Assembly: GCA_009756935.1 (NCBI GenBank)
Contig: VZDP01000004.1
Span: 1-64,000 of the forward strand
Length of the DNA: 64,000 bases
Direction: 5' to 3'
Origin: Mesomycoplasma ovipneumoniae
Lineage (GTDB): Bacteria; Bacillota_I; Bacilli_A; Mycoplasmatales; Metamycoplasmataceae
Shown here: piece by piece, positions 20,823 to 30,455 of the stretch
How positions within the stretch are numbered: position 1 is the first letter of the stretch
How the letters are laid out: each line of letters starts with the position of its first letter
Made by a program: the position numbers and the translations under genes
The notes under the pieces: generated by a model
Database searches by the model: none
What the model was told of the DNA's origin: nothing
The model's input: the letters and a program-made list of their open reading frames with translations, nothing else

Positions 20823-21278
20823 ATGGTGAAAATTCTAATTAATTTTGAGAATCAAAGTAAGGTTAAGTTTAAATTTTTAAAGTTGTTTAAAAAAATTTTT
20901 GAAATTTTTGCAAAAAATGAAAATTTACAAGGTGAAATTAATCTAGATTTAATGCTAATAAGTGAAGAAAAGGCCCAAAAACTAGCCCTTAAATTCAAAA
21001 ATAAAGACTATGTTCCTGATGTTTTATCATTCCCAAGTGGTTTGAAAATTGAAGAAAATAATTTGCAAATTCATTTTTTAGGCGAAATTTTTATGACACC
21101 ATCAAAAATTCAAAAACAGGCAAAAGACTATAATCATACTGAAAAACGCGAATTTTCATACCTTTTTGCTCATAGCCTTTATCATTTACTAGGTTTGGAT
21201 CATGATAATGATGAAAATAATAAATTTATGCACGAAAAAGTAGAGAACATTTTAAAAAATTTGGAGATTTTTCGCTAA
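20823..21278 (+). CDS. ybeY: Endoribonuclease YbeY
   Basis: 151 aa. The zinc-binding motif HSLYHLLGLDHDND and PDVLSFP are characteristic. It works in 16S rRNA 3' maturation and ribosome quality control. Its stop overlaps the cdd start (TAATG). The ybeY-cdd-era order is a common Firmicute arrangement. Confidence 0.92.
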   Translation: MVKILINFENQSKVKFKFLKLFKKIFEIFAKNENLQGEINLDLMLISEEKAQKLALKFKNKDYVPDVLSFPSGLKIEENNLQIHFLGEIFMTPSKIQKQAKDYNHTEKREFSYLFAHSLYHLLGLDHDNDENNKFMHEKVENILKNLEIFR

Positions 21279-21673
21279 TGGAACAAATATTTGAATCCCT
21301 AAAAAAACTAAGCAAAAATGCCTACTGTCCTTATTCCAATTTTGCAGTAGCTTCAATTTTGCTAACAAAACAAGGACGCACTTTTGAAGGTATAAATGTT
21401 GAAAATGCCGTTTATCCTGCAGGAATTTGTGCCGAAAGAGTAGCGATATTTCAAGCAATTGCCCAAGGAGTTAATCCTGAAAATTTTAAAGAAATTCATA
21501 TTTATAGCCCAAAATCTAGTAAGTTTATTGTCCCTTGTGGTCAATGTTTACAAGTTTTTGTTGAATTTTTTTCTGAAAATGTTAGCATTTTTCTTTATAA
21601 TTCAAAAGCAGAATTTATTGAGAAAAAATTAAATCAACTTCTCCCTTTGCAATTTAAGAAGGATTTTTTATAA
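21278..21673 (+). CDS. cdd: Cytidine deaminase
   Basis: 131 aa, the standard size for the tetrameric enzyme. Zinc ligands and the catalytic Glu lie in GICAERVAIFQA and VPCGQCLQ. It converts cytidine/deoxycytidine to uridine/deoxyuridine. Co-transcribed with ybeY and era (2-nt gap). Confidence 0.95.
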   Translation: MEQIFESLKKLSKNAYCPYSNFAVASILLTKQGRTFEGINVENAVYPAGICAERVAIFQAIAQGVNPENFKEIHIYSPKSSKFIVPCGQCLQVFVEFFSENVSIFLYNSKAEFIEKKLNQLLPLQFKKDFL

Positions 21674-21675
21674 AT

Positions 21676-22560
21676 ATGGATACAAAAACATGTTTTGTTG
21701 CAGTTATTGGTCAACCTAATTCAGGTAAATCTTCACTAATAAACTCGATTGTTCAATTTCCAGTTTCAATTGTTAGTCTAAAAGCCCAAACTACTAGAGA
21801 TGCAATTAACGCAATTTATAATAAAGACAATCTTCAAATAGTTTTTGTTGACACTCCCGGTTTTCATAATAAAATTAATAATTTAAGTAATTCTCTAAAT
21901 TTCGCGATAAATTCAACACTCGAGGGAATAGATCTTGTTCTTTTTTTACACCCAGTTAATGAGCCAATTGATGAAAATACACAGGCTTTTGCTAAAAAAA
22001 TCTCAAATATTAAAAACAAAATTGCAATAATTACTAAAACTGATATTGAAGATGGCGAGTTTACTTTCGAAAAACAGTCGCAAAAAATGAAAGAATTTGA
22101 ACTTGAATTTGACAATATTTTACCTTTTTCAACTAATTTTGAGGATTTACGAACCAATTTGTTAAGCCAAATTGAAAAATATGCCTATCCGTCAAATCAT
22201 TTTTTCAATAATTTAGATGTTACTGATCAAAGTTCGCGTTTTTTTGCAAAAGAAATAATAAGAAAACAAATACTTTTGAATGTTGATGATGAAATTCCAC
22301 ACCAAACCGCTGTTGTCATTGACAATTTTGATGAATCAGAAAAAAATTGTATTCGAATTGATGCAACAATTTATGTCGGTAGAAAATCCCATTTGCCAAT
22401 AATAATCGGTAAAGCTGGCTCAGTTCTTGGACAAATTGGTACTAATGCTCGCAAAGAACTTGAAGAAATTTTTGGTAAAAAAGTTGTCCTAAAAAACAGA
22501 GTAGCTGTTGCTAAAAAATGGTTTAATGACCCTAAAATGATTAAGAAATTTGGCTATTAA
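21676..22560 (+). CDS. era: GTPase Era
   Basis: 294 aa. G1 GQPNSGKSS, G2 region TTRDAI, G3 DTPGF, G4 TKTD; then the KH domain with GKAGSVLGQIGTNARKELE. Era binds the 3' end of 16S rRNA during 30S maturation, which fits its pairing with ybeY. Last gene of the run. Confidence 0.95.
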   Translation: MDTKTCFVAVIGQPNSGKSSLINSIVQFPVSIVSLKAQTTRDAINAIYNKDNLQIVFVDTPGFHNKINNLSNSLNFAINSTLEGIDLVLFLHPVNEPIDENTQAFAKKISNIKNKIAIITKTDIEDGEFTFEKQSQKMKEFELEFDNILPFSTNFEDLRTNLLSQIEKYAYPSNHFFNNLDVTDQSSRFFAKEIIRKQILLNVDDEIPHQTAVVIDNFDESEKNCIRIDATIYVGRKSHLPIIIGKAGSVLGQIGTNARKELEEIFGKKVVLKNRVAVAKKWFNDPKMIKKFGY

Positions 22561-22695
22561 AAATTTAAGTTTGTATAATTTTTCTCTTAAATAATTGATT
22601 TGGCAACTATTGCTAAACAAGCGTTTTTTGGTGCTAAAATTACTAAAAAAAATTATTAAAATTTATTAAAAATAGATTTTAATTTTAATAAATTA

Positions 22696-22724
22696 AATAT
22701 TTTACAATTTTGCTGTAAAATATT
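22696..22724 (+). promoter_or_regulatory. Inverted repeat over the putative lpdA promoter
   Basis: AATATTTTACA, 7-nt loop, TGTAAAATATT: a perfect 11-bp inverted repeat. Its right arm includes TGTAAAAT, the best -10 candidate for the gene at 22812, so it could be an operator. No T-run follows, which argues against a terminator. Confidence 0.45.
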
Positions 22725-22811
22725 TAACTAGGCAAGCATTCTTTTTTAAAATTATTTAAAAAGCTTGCTGTTCATAATTTATTAATTTTAACTTGAAAAA
22801 AGGAGTAACAT

Positions 22812-24173
22812 ATGAAAAAATTTGATGTTGCAGTAATTGGTGGTGGTCCAGGCGGATACTCTTTGGCTGCTATTTTAGCTAATAACGGCAAAAATGTCGC
22901 ACTTTTTGAATCAAATGTCTTAGGTGGAACTTGTGTAAATAGAGGGTGCATCCCAACTAAAACAATTTTAAAGTCTGCAAAAATAAGACAATTAATGTCC
23001 AATTCTGACAAATACGGTTTTGAATCCAGTCACATATTTAATTTAGAAAAAGTCTTTGAAAATGCACGCAATAACAGTAAAAAATTGCAACAAGCAATCA
23101 AAGGTGCCCTAGATGGTGCAGGTGTTTCTGTTTTTAACCAAGAAGCAAAATTAGTTTCTAAAAATATAATTAAAGCTGAAAACAACGAAATTTATGCAGA
23201 CAAAATAGTTCTCGCAACTGGAAGTAGACCAAGAAAAATACAAATTGAAGGCATCGAAAAAGCGAATGTTTATACTTCTGATGATTTAATTTTAGATTAT
23301 CACGATTTTGATGAATTAACAATAATTGGTGGTGGAGTTATTGCCCTTGAGTTTGCTAGTTTTTATGCTAACTTTGACAAAAAAATAACAATAATTGAAT
23401 CAAATAATCAATTATTTGGCAATTTTGATGAATCAATAAGAGACGCTGTTAATTCAATTATCCAAAGAGATAAAATAAATGTCATAACAAATGCAAAAGT
23501 TTTAAAATACGAAACTGATGGTTTACTTATTCAACAAGGCGAAATGGTTTCTAAACATAAAACTCAAAATATTTTACTTGCAGTTGGCAGAGTTGTTAAT
23601 AATGATTCATTTTCTGAGTTAAATCTAGAAAAATATGACAATGGTGTTTTAAAAGTAAACGAATTTTTCCAAACTTCAGAAGAAAATATTTATGCAATTG
23701 GTGATTTAAATGCAATTATGATGTTATCAACAAGCGCATATAAACATGGAGATGTTGTTGCAAAACATATTTTGCACCAAAAATCTGACGAAAAATTTGT
23801 AAAATCCAATATTCCGTTTGCAATTTATACAAATCCAGATATTTCATTTGTTGGAAAAAGTGAAAAAGAGCTAGAAAGTGAAAAAATCGAATTTGAAACA
23901 GCGCAAGTTTTTGCAAGAAATTTGCCAAGAGCACATGCTAACTTAGATTTTGAAATTGGTTTTGTCAAAATTAATTACGAAAAAAACACTTATAAAATTC
24001 TATCAGCAACTATTTTTCTTGAAGATTCAGCAACTTTAATTAACCAAATTGCATTAGCAATAACCAAAAATATGACAATTCTAGACCTTCAAAATTCAGC
24101 TTTTACCCACCCTACACTTGCCGAATCTGTTTATTATATTTCAAGAAATATCGCTTTTAGTAAAAAATCCTAA
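22812..24173 (+). CDS. lpdA: Dihydrolipoamide dehydrogenase (E3)
   Basis: 453 aa. FAD-binding GGGPGGYS, redox disulfide GGTCVNRGC (Cys41, Cys46), NAD domain IIGGGVIALEFASFYANF, and catalytic His in FTHPTLAES. No N-terminal lipoyl domain. It re-oxidises the dihydrolipoyl arm of pyruvate dehydrogenase. An AAAAAAGGAG ribosome site lies before the ATG. The other PDH genes are not in the window. A 10-bp palindrome (24194-24215) follows and may end transcription. Confidence 0.92.
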   Translation: MKKFDVAVIGGGPGGYSLAAILANNGKNVALFESNVLGGTCVNRGCIPTKTILKSAKIRQLMSNSDKYGFESSHIFNLEKVFENARNNSKKLQQAIKGALDGAGVSVFNQEAKLVSKNIIKAENNEIYADKIVLATGSRPRKIQIEGIEKANVYTSDDLILDYHDFDELTIIGGGVIALEFASFYANFDKKITIIESNNQLFGNFDESIRDAVNSIIQRDKINVITNAKVLKYETDGLLIQQGEMVSKHKTQNILLAVGRVVNNDSFSELNLEKYDNGVLKVNEFFQTSEENIYAIGDLNAIMMLSTSAYKHGDVVAKHILHQKSDEKFVKSNIPFAIYTNPDISFVGKSEKELESEKIEFETAQVFARNLPRAHANLDFEIGFVKINYEKNTYKILSATIFLEDSATLINQIALAITKNMTILDLQNSAFTHPTLAESVYYISRNIAFSKKS

Positions 24174-24193
24174 TAATTAATGTTTTTTTAGCC

Positions 24194-24215
24194 TAAAATT
24201 TCAGTTGAAATTTTA
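24194..24215 (+). terminator. Palindrome after lpdA
   Basis: TAAAATTTCA-GT-TGAAATTTTA, 20 nt past the stop codon. It lacks a clear U-tract and is a weak terminator candidate. Nothing else is seen up to the repeat at 24336. Confidence 0.4.
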
Positions 24216-24335
24216 CGGTAATTAGTTTCTTTTTTAAACTGGTCAATTCTAAAACCTTTGTTTTTTTGTTGAAATTAATTGTAATTAAGTTTTCTTTAAA
24301 TTAAAAGATCTAGAAAAATAAAGTAAATTAATATT

Positions 24336-24923
24336 CCCGAGTTTTCCAGTTTGATGAGATAATCTTAAAAAGTGTCCGGTTTTGGGCACTTTTTAACTTT
24401 TTTGGCAAACTCAGGAAAAATAACTATCAAGGCAAAAACACTAAATTTTAAATCTAACACTCATGAATGCAAAATCCACTTACTAATCGAGTAAAGCAAA
24501 CTAAAAAAGCAGTTTAAAACACTACCAAAAATCATAAAAAGTACAACTACTATTTAAACTCAATGTAAATAGAAAACTCGTTTTTATTTGCGTCGAGCCT
24601 AAAAAAACATATGAAAGAAATTTTTTTTAGACCAAGCATTTTTTTGCAAAAGATTAATTTTACAATAATCAAAATTAAGACTTTGAGTCAAAAAACACGG
24701 ATTTTAAACCAGGACAGAGAAAATTAACATATTAGACAAAAAACATAACTAAGTCCCCCTTAATTCAATATCAAAATTTATTAATTATTCTTAGTGAGTG
24801 TAATTATAGCAGAAATTTTTTTTAGACCAAGCATTTTTTTGCAAAAGATTAATTTTACAATAATCAAAATTAAGACTTTGAGTCAAAAAACACGGATTTT
24901 AAACCAGGACAGAGAAAATTAAC
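24336..24923 (-). repeat. Copy R2 of the TIR repeat, rearranged
   Basis: Starts with the terminal repeat CCCGAGTTT..CAGTTTGATG (24336-24356), then the bidirectional hairpin AAAAAGTGTCC/GGGCACTTTTT (24367-24395) and the CTCAATGTAAATA hairpin near 24558. The unit's promoter lies on the minus strand: TTGGTC at 24830-24825, 16 bp, TATAAT at 24808-24803. AAGGGGG then precedes a 4-codon ORF (24746-24732). A 113-bp block (24619-24731) is repeated at 24811-24923. The far terminal repeat is missing, where the IS3-type element begins. Confidence 0.85.
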
Positions 24924-24960
24924 ACTAAGGTGTTGGCTTTTTTGTCCGAGTTTAAGGAGA

Positions 24961-24990
24961 AAGCTAACACCCAAAGTGTTAGCTTTTTTA
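24961..24990 (+). terminator. Hairpin in front of the IS3-type transposase
   Basis: AAGCTAACAC, loop CCAAA, GTGTTAGCTT then T6: a good terminator that would shield the transposase from outside transcription. The right arm with its T-run is also a diverged direct repeat of 24925-24943 (GGTGTTGGCTTTTTT). Confidence 0.7.
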
Positions 24991-25022
24991 AATTTTCAAA
25001 TGCAACAAAACGGAGAATACTA

Positions 25023-26126
25023 ATGTCAAGACACTTTAAAAAAGACGAGTTTGATATGATTTATAAAATTTACAATGAATTTGGATTAAAAAAAACAATA
25101 AATTATATAAATGATATTTCGCCAGATACAAATTTTATAACCAGAGATCAATTAGTTCGAAGAATCAAAAAAATTATTCGGTATTATAATAATGGTATGC
25201 AAGACCAATTATTAGATAAAAAGGGTGCAAGAAGAAAGCCAGGGACTGGCAAACCTAAAAAACAAATTGAACCCGATTGAAACGAATTTACAAAAGAAGA
25301 ATTAATAGAAATAGCTAAGAGATATTACGAAACCAACAAAGATAAATCAAAATCAGGAAAACTTAGTGAAGCCAAAACACTAAATATTCCCTACAGCAAA
25401 TCTGCAAAAATTTTTAATGTGTGCAGACAAGCAGTGGCAAAATCTAAAACTAGAGTTATAAAAGTAAAAGAACACAAAAATGACGCAATAATTAAAAAAT
25501 CCTTTCTTGATAACAAAGGTAGATATGGTCGCCTAAGGTTGAGTGCTTATATTTCTATGAAATATAATATTAACATTCACCCTCGAACTCTTGGAAGACA
25601 TTTAAAAAGATTGAATTTAGTATGCAAAATTAGAAAAAAAAGAAGAAAGAGCGAAATTAAGAACACCAAATTCGCACTACCGGATATTGTTAAACGCGAC
25701 TACAATGATAAATTAAATAGAAATATTTTTGCTACTGATGTTACATATATAAAAGCTCCCAGAGATGTTAAGGAAAACCATGTATTTTTGTCTGTAATAA
25801 TTGAGCATAAAACTAAAAAAATCAGAGATTTTAAATTATCTGTAAACAATGATCTTGATTTAGTTATGGGTAATATAAAGACATTTAGGTCTATAGATAA
25901 AGATTTTGTTATTCATTCGGACCATGGATTTCAATACACTTCAAAAGTCTATATTGACAAAATAAATAAAATGGGAGGAACTGTTTCGTTGTCTCGCATA
26001 GGAGATATTATCGTTGTTATTCTTCACGAGTCAGATAAAAAAGAATTCCAATTTAAAGTTCCTTTACAAAACATTAATCAACTCCCAGTGCTAGTTGGTC
26101 AATCATTACCAAGCAAAAAACAATAA
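25023..26126 (+). CDS. IS3-family (IS150/IS1138-like) transposase, 3'-damaged
   Basis: 367 aa, one ORF combining OrfA and OrfB. N-terminal helix-turn-helix (HFKKDEFDMIYKIYNEFG), the HTH_21-like stretch GRYGRLRLSAYISMKYN, then the rve integrase core with Asp239 (ATDVTYI) and Asp300 (HSDHGFQYTS). After SLSRIG (codon at 26001) the sequence no longer looks like IS3. The expected NxxDNA..E block with the catalytic Glu is absent and 40 unrelated residues lead to TAA. It is therefore probably inactive. No right inverted repeat is found. Confidence 0.85.
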
Positions 26127-26160
26127 AATTGGTCTCTAAATTTTAGAATATTTTTGTATA

Positions 26161-26189
26161 AAAGCCGCGATTAACTTCGCGGTTTTTAT
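26161..26189 (+). terminator. Terminator after the transposase
   Basis: AAAGCCGCGA-loop-TCGCGG followed by TTTTTATTTT. Confidence 0.75.
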
Positions 26190-26299
26190 TTTGAATTAAA
26201 TTTATTTGACTAAAACATGCAAGTAACTTTTCAATGCTAAATTTATTAACCCCTTTTTGCAAAAATTTATAAACCCTTTTGTTGAAGTTAAACAAATGC

Positions 26300-26372
26300 T
26301 TGAGTTTGACAGTTTGATGGCAAAAATTCACTTTTTAGTGAATACAAATATGAAAAAAATACCGGTAAATAA
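26300..26372 (+). repeat. Isolated end fragment of the TIR repeat
   Basis: TTGAGTTTGA..GTTTGATGG, then the AATTCACTTTTTAGTGAAT hairpin and TACCGGTAAAT: the outer 70 bases of the repeat in plus orientation, opposite to R2, with no body. Confidence 0.7.
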
Positions 26373-26453
26373 ACTAGGGCAAAGACTAATTTCAATTTAA
26401 TTTTTTGTTGCAATTTTGATCAAAAATGCCTTAAATTTATAGAAAAAACATCA

Positions 26454-26482
26454 AACCCGCGAATTAAAAGCGGGCTTTTTTC
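26454..26482 (+). terminator. Terminator before the SGNH lipoprotein
   Basis: AACCCGC-GAATTAAAA-GCGGGC followed by TTTTTT. It isolates the downstream promoter from read-through. The stretch 26373-26453 shows no gene. Confidence 0.7.
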
Positions 26483-26510
26483 TACTAATTTACATTTTTT
26501 TGTTCTTTTG

Positions 26511-26533
26511 TTTTTTTTTTTTTTTTGTATAAT
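26511..26533 (+). promoter_or_regulatory. Poly-T tract abutting a TATAAT -10
   Basis: Sixteen consecutive T (26511-26526), one G, then TATAAT (26528-26533). The run fills the -10/-35 spacer. Slippage would change spacer length, a known route to on/off expression of mycoplasma surface genes. The ribosome site GAAAGGAAA lies before the ATG at 26570. Confidence 0.6.
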
Positions 26534-26569
26534 TGTTAAGTTATTCAACTAAAATCGAAAGGAAACAGT

Positions 26570-28414
26570 ATGAAATACAAAAATGTTCAAAACTATCCCG
26601 TTAGAAAAAGATTAAAACTTATATCATTAGGTTTATTGCCAATAGCTACTGCAGTAACGTTTGTTGCATGTGTTTCTCAGGATTCAGCAAAACTACAAAC
26701 ATTTAAATATTTAGCCATTGGTGATTCTGTTACCGCCGGATTTAATCAAGAAACTTATCGCGATTTTCAAGGTAAACTTAATTCAGGGGGGGGCGTAAGT
26801 GGCCTTTCGTATCCTTCCTTTTTTGCTCACTATTTGCAAAAGTTAAACAAAGATTCGCTAGTTTCATATGATAATTTGGCCTTTTCTGGTGCAACAGTAA
26901 AAAATTGACTTAATTTAATTAATCCTACAAAATACCCAACTGGAAAAGTCGCTGATAATCCTTTTGTGCCTAAAAATAACGATCAAAATACAAAATTTAA
27001 TGATTTATCTACCGTTTTTGGCAATTTTAATAAATCAAGTTACCCTGAATTAACTCAGAAAATTAAAAACGCTAATCTTTTGACAATGACTCTTGGCGCT
27101 AATGATATTTTCTTAGTTGCAACTAAATTTGGCTCCCTTTTATCTCCTGAAACATCCGGAATTAAAGAAGAATTAGATAAAATTACTGTAGAATCAGCTC
27201 CAGCAACAACTCAAGAAACAACAACTCCCGCTGATCCTAAGAAAACTCCTAAGAAAAAAGAGGATTTAAAGCCAAAAATAGCCAAATATATAAAAAACGA
27301 AATTTCAACCAAAATAACAGAATTTAAAGCAGATTTAGAAAAGCTTTTAAAAGAATTAAAGGAAATTAATCCTAATTTACATATAAATTTACTTGCATAT
27401 AAATTGCCAAACTCACTTTTAGTTCAAGTTTTAAGTAACCTTTTTGCTAATGATTTTGGTCTAGAAAAAGATTATTTCCAAAAAGTTACAACCGAAATTA
27501 ATACTGCAATTCGCCAAACAGCCCAAAAAGCTGGTGTAAATTACGTTGATCCATTTGACGCAGAAATTTGAAATGATTCTGACACAAAATTAGGAGCAAC
27601 ACAATTTGATATTCACCCTCAAGTTAAGGGATACAAAAAAATAGCTGAGCAATTATTGCTAAAATTAGCAACCGATCAAACCCAAGCTGGTGCTGTTGTT
27701 GATAGTATTAAAAAATCTACAAAATTCACTGATAATGCTTCAGGAAATTTAACATATAAACATGTTCTTGATCTCTCAAGTGTTGCAAAAACTAATGAAG
27801 AATTATTGAAAAAAATAAATGATAATAAATCTGAAAATGATTTCATTAATGAAGAGTCTGAATTTGAAAAAACCCAAGCCGCTCTAATGAAGGACGATAA
27901 AAAAGATTTGGCTGCTTCAATGTTATCAGTTTTAAGTTCAGATATTTTTGGAAAACTGGATTTTAAAGACTTAGTTAAAAAATCAGGACACTGACTAGCT
28001 AGTTCTTTTGTTAAATTTATTCCTGAATCAGCATCAGAAAAATCTCTAGCAGAAGTTTTACAATTACTTGGAGAATTTGCTACACCTTATCTACAAAAAG
28101 AAGGTACTGATATAGTTAAAGTTGCACTTAATAAGGTATTAGCTGATCTAGAAAAAAATGCAAAAGATCCTAAAAACCACTCAAAAATCACATTCCCTTC
28201 AATAATTAAAAGCATTATTTCTAGCTTTGTTTCAAATCTTGATATTGCGAAAGTTTTAGTGGATTTACCGAAGTTAACAGGTAAAGGATCAACTTCATCA
28301 TCATCGTCAACTCCTTCAACTTCAGGCAACTCAACTTCTTCTTCACCTTCAACTTCAACAAACTCAACCCCTTCAGCTTCAAGAACTTCAACAGGTTCAA
28401 CCTCTAACTCTTAA
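26570..28414 (+). CDS. SGNH/GDSL-hydrolase surface lipoprotein
   Basis: 614 aa with signal peptide and lipobox VTFVAC. SGNH blocks: LAIGDSVTAGFNQ (block I Ser), LGANDIF (block III) and DIHPQVKGY (block V Asp-His). Together these indicate an active lipase/esterase-type hydrolase on the outer face. A charged linker (TTPADPKKTPKKKEDLKPK) interrupts the domain near residues 210-235. The last 50 residues are Ser/Thr/Pro low-complexity, ending STGSTSNS. The substrate, perhaps host phospholipid, is inference from the family. Confidence 0.88.
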
Positions 28415-28450
28415 TCAGACTCTAAAACACTTTATTAAAAATTAATACTT

Positions 28451-28488
28451 AAAAACATGGCATTTTTTTAACGTCATGTTTTTTTATT
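28451..28488 (+). terminator. Terminator after the SGNH lipoprotein
   Basis: AAAACATGgC loop GaCATGTTTT followed by T-rich sequence, 37 nt past the stop codon. Confidence 0.65.
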
Positions 28489-28493
28489 TAAAA

Positions 28494-28974
28494 AATAACT
28501 ATCAAAGCAAAAACACTGAATTTTAAATCTGACCATCACGAAAGAAAAAATACAACTGCTATTTAAACTCAATGCAAATAGAAAACTCGTTTTTATTTAA
28601 ATTGAGCCTAAAAAAATATGTAAAGTTTTGAAAGAACAATAACCAAAAGCCCTAAATTTGAAGATTTCTAAACGGTAAATTTAAGGCATTCCATCATATT
28701 TAAAAATATAATGGATAATTTGCATTTTCTGATTTTTTATGGCAAAAACATAACTAAGCCCCCCTTAATTCTTATTTCAAAATTTATTAACTATTCTTGG
28801 TGAGTCTAATTATAACAGAAATTTTTTTTAGACCAAGCATTTTTTTTGCAAAAGGTTGATTTCGAAACTATAAAAATTAAGGTTTTACCCTCAAAAAACA
28901 CGGATTTACAGGTATTTTTTGCATATTTATATTCACTAAAAAGTGAATTTTTGCATCAAACTGTCAAATTCAGG
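28494..28974 (-). repeat. Copy R3 of the TIR repeat
   Basis: The right terminal repeat CATCAAACTG..CAAATTCAGG (28954-28974) is present, the left one absent. Minus-strand promoter: TTGGTC 28836-28831, 16-bp spacer, TATAAT 28814-28809; AAGGGGGG precedes ATG-TTT-TTG-CCA-TAA. The TTCACT/AGTGAA hairpin and the CTCAATGCAAATA hairpin are present. It lies between two convergent genes. Confidence 0.85.
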
Positions 28975-29001
28975 TAAAGATATTAACTAAAAATTTAAGT
29001 C

Positions 29002-29037
29002 AAAAAAAATCATCTTCTTAAAAATGGAGATGATTTT
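29002..29037 (-). terminator. Terminator of glyA
   Basis: Minus strand AATCATCT-loop-AGATGATT followed by T8, about 28 nt past the glyA stop. Confidence 0.8.
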
Positions 29038-29064
29038 CGCTAAACAAAAAATAATTTATTTTTT

Positions 29065-30321
29065 TTAAATTCAGTAACTAGACTTAACCGGAAATTTTTT
29101 TGTTAATTCCTGAACTTTTAGTTTAATTTCTTCAATTTCACTAGGATTTAAATTTTTCTTTCTTAAGACAAAATCAATAATTTCAGCAAGAATAGCAAAT
29201 TCTTTTTCCTTAAAACCGCGAGAAGTCATCGCTGGAGTGCCAAAACGAATTCCTGAAGTTACAAAAGGACTTAGAGTATCATTTGGAATTGTGTTTTTAT
29301 TTGTAATAATATTTACTGACTCAAGTAAAATTTGTGCTTGTTTACCTGTTAGATCATAGGTTTTTTTAACATCAACAATAAAAAGGTGATTTTGTGTTTT
29401 TCCTGAGACAATTCTTGCACCTTTTTTTGCAAATTCATTTGCAAAAAAAGCGGCATTTTTCACGATTTGCTCACAATAATCTTTAAATCAAGGCTGGAGG
29501 GCCTCGTTAAATGCAACAGCTTTTGCGGCAATTGTATTAAAAAGTGGACCGCCTTGAATTCCAGGGAAGACAATTTTGTCAATTTTATTTGCAATTTCTT
29601 CAATATTTGTTAAAATCAAACCACCTCGAGGTCCGCGAAGAGTTTTTTGGGTTGTTGATGTTATTACATGAGCAATTCCAACTGGTGAAGGATGCACGCC
29701 TGCAGCAATAAGCCCGGCAATATGGGCAATGTCAGCAAGCAAATAGCCTCCGACTTTGTCGGCAATTTGCCGAAAACGGCCAAAGTCAATCAAACCTGAA
29801 TAAGCTGAATAGCCACAAATTATTAAATTTGGCCTAGTCTCAAGCGCTATTTTTTCAATCTCATCATAATCAAGAGTTTCATTTTTGTCAAGAAAATAGC
29901 TAATTCCGGTGTAAAAGATTCCAGAAAAATTAACTTTATAACCGTGAGTTAAATGGCCTCCTGAACTTAAATCAAGGCCAAGAATTTTGTCTCCTGGTTT
30001 TAAAAGTGCGGCAAAAACGGCTGAATTTGCACTTGAGCCTGAATAGGGTTGGACATTTGCAAATTTTGTCCCAAAAAGTTGCTTTGCCCGTTCAATTGCA
30101 ATTAATTCAATTTTGTCAATAAACTCACAGCCACCATAATAGCGTTTTCCAGGATAACCTTCGCCATATTTATTGCTCAAACTTGTTCCATTTGCGCTTA
30201 GAACATCTTGAGAGGCATAATTTTCACTGGCAATTAGCTCAATTTGGTCGTTTTGTCTTTGACTTTCTAAGTTAATTAGCTCAGAAATTTGTTGATCTTT
30301 AATATTAATTTTCTTGTACAT
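29065..30321 (-). CDS. glyA: Serine hydroxymethyltransferase
   Basis: 418 aa. PLP-enzyme signature with Schiff-base Lys in [14 protein letters not shown], plus [36 protein letters not shown] and [10 protein letters not shown]. It interconverts serine and glycine and charges tetrahydrofolate with one-carbon units. Two TGA(Trp) codons are used, and the C-terminus is SSYWI after the last TGA. Monocistronic, convergent with the SGNH gene. Confidence 0.95.
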
Positions 30322-30400
30322 TTCTCAAAAAACATAGAAATTATACTATAAAAATAAGGAATATTCTAAAAACAGGCAGCATTTTGCAAAAAAATTTTTT

Positions 30401-30430
30401 TTGCATTTGCTAAGCAAAACATGGTATAAT
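30401..30430 (+). promoter_or_regulatory. Promoter of secDF
   Basis: -35 TTGCAT (30401-30406), 18-bp spacer, extended -10 TGGTATAAT (TATAAT 30425-30430). The ribosome site AAGGGGAAG lies just before ATG 30456. Confidence 0.7.
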
Positions 30431-30455
30431 TTTAAATTTAATAGAAGGGGAAGTC

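Noticed and set aside
24597..24923. Possible CRISPR array from the repeated blocks before the IS3 element
   Set aside because: Only two 113-bp copies, no regular spacers and no cas genes. It is a segmental duplication within the TIR repeat.
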